NCBI GenBank assembly: GCA_963764315.1
Contig: CAVXSB010000002.1
Span: 372,001-436,000 of the forward strand
From: DATLWN01 sp963764315
GTDB lineage: Bacteria; Pseudomonadota; Zetaproteobacteria; Mariprofundales; Mariprofundaceae
DNA: 64,000 nt
Reading direction: 5' to 3'
In this document: one piece after another, positions 63,708 through 64,000 of the stretch
Layout of the letters: each line of letters begins with the position of its first letter
Position numbering within the stretch: position 1 is the first letter of the stretch
Translations under genes and position numbers: made by a program
The notes under the pieces: generated by a model
Databases searched by the model: none
What the model was told of the DNA's origin: nothing
The model's input: the letters and a program-made list of their open reading frames with translations, nothing else

Positions 63708-64000
63708 CTATTCCTTGCGTCCGAACAGGCGTTCCAGATCCGAAAGCGACAGGCGCACATAGGTCGGCCGCCCATGGTTGCATTGGGCGATGTTCGGCGT
63801 CTGCTCCATGGTGCGCAGCAGGGCGGCCTGCTCCTCGGGTTTCAGCAGGCGCCCGGATTTCACCGAGCCCTTGCAGGCGCGGTTGCCCAGCCAGCGATCC
63901 AGCACCCTGCCCCGCTCCCCTGTCCTGGCCCCGGCCAGCATGCAAGCGTCGACAAGCTCGGCGACGAGTTCGGCCGGGGATTCGCCGCCAAGCATGGCCG
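63708..64000 (-). CDS. mutL: DNA mismatch repair protein MutL, 3' end
   Basis: The C-terminal ~97 residues of MutL, running off the right edge. MutL dimerisation-domain signatures are visible: RACKGSVKSG, TPNIAQCNHGRPTYVRLSLSDLERLFGR. The QCNHGRPT block is diagnostic. It is followed immediately by miaA, the standard order. Confidence 0.94.
   Translation of the reverse strand, partial: AMLGGESPAELVAELVDACMLAGARTGERGRVLDRWLGNRACKGSVKSGRLLKPEEQAALLRTMEQTPNIAQCNHGRPTYVRLSLSDLERLFGRKE

Overview
This is a GC-rich, densely coded chromosomal window of a Gram-negative bacterium, almost certainly Pseudomonadota. Markers of Gammaproteobacteria or a close neighbour are cmoA-cmoB, an rsxABCDGE (Rnf) operon, a yfhL-like ferredoxin, the gmk-rpoZ-spoT-ridA order, a Rep helicase and hflX-miaA-mutL. 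Three things do not fit a textbook gammaproteobacterium: a short four-cysteine L28 gene with no rpmG beside it, a short MetRS directly after tmk-holB, and no hfq between miaA and hflX. A deep-branching gammaproteobacterial or neighbouring class is therefore possible. The class assignment is inference. No phage, CRISPR array, rRNA or intact insertion sequence was seen. One tRNA gene, Lys(UUU), is present.

Layout. 0-4.7 kb: end of a YrhK-domain gene, a heme-monooxygenase-like protein, a secreted cupredoxin, tRNA-Lys, and an overlapping PHP phosphatase / SDR / YgjP-type metalloprotease run that meets an orphan NuoE-like ferredoxin. 4.8-10.9 kb: gltBD (glutamate synthase), with gltB carrying an apparent one-base frameshift. 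11-14.2 kb: PAS-GGDEF diguanylate cyclase, dienelactone hydrolase, DUF938 methyltransferase and a CX5R phosphatase. 14.3-17.1 kb: a ParA/MinD-like ATPase, a J-domain-like protein without HPD, and a soluble zinc-binding (CZB) chemoreceptor. I think this is the most interesting unit. 17-18.8 kb: cmoAB. 18.8-26 kb (minus): pabC-mltG-small gene-tmk-holB-metG-DUF2062-fructosamine kinase-lipoprotein. 26-36 kb: ilvA, an OprB porin, an NMO-like flavoprotein with a likely Fe-S motif, a PilZ-like protein, rep, a phosphohexomutase and a DUF202 protein.

36-43 kb looks accessory: a rhodanese-free FAD/NAD oxidoreductase, a multi-PAS hybrid histidine kinase flanked by imperfect 31-bp direct repeats, a ClsB-like phospholipase D, a 65-codon small ORF and a fatty acid hydroxylase. 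43-50.6 kb returns to core genes: recG, rpmB, ridA, spoT, rpoZ, gmk, ferredoxin and hemH. 50.6-52.7 kb holds a divergent LysR/TDT-transporter pair around an AT-rich operator. 52.7-57.8 kb is the complete six-gene Rnf operon. 58-64 kb carries mrp/apbC, periplasmic msrA, a CBS protein, a CPA2 antiporter, hflX, miaA and the 3' end of mutL.

Two themes connect the genes. One is electron transfer and Fe-S chemistry: Rnf, GltBD, Mrp, two ferredoxin-type proteins, the Cys-rich NMO-like flavoprotein and the cupredoxin. The other is signalling, with (p)ppGpp (SpoT), c-di-GMP (GGDEF, degenerate PilZ), a hybrid kinase and a cytoplasmic chemoreceptor. All functions are assigned by reading motifs; no database search was run.
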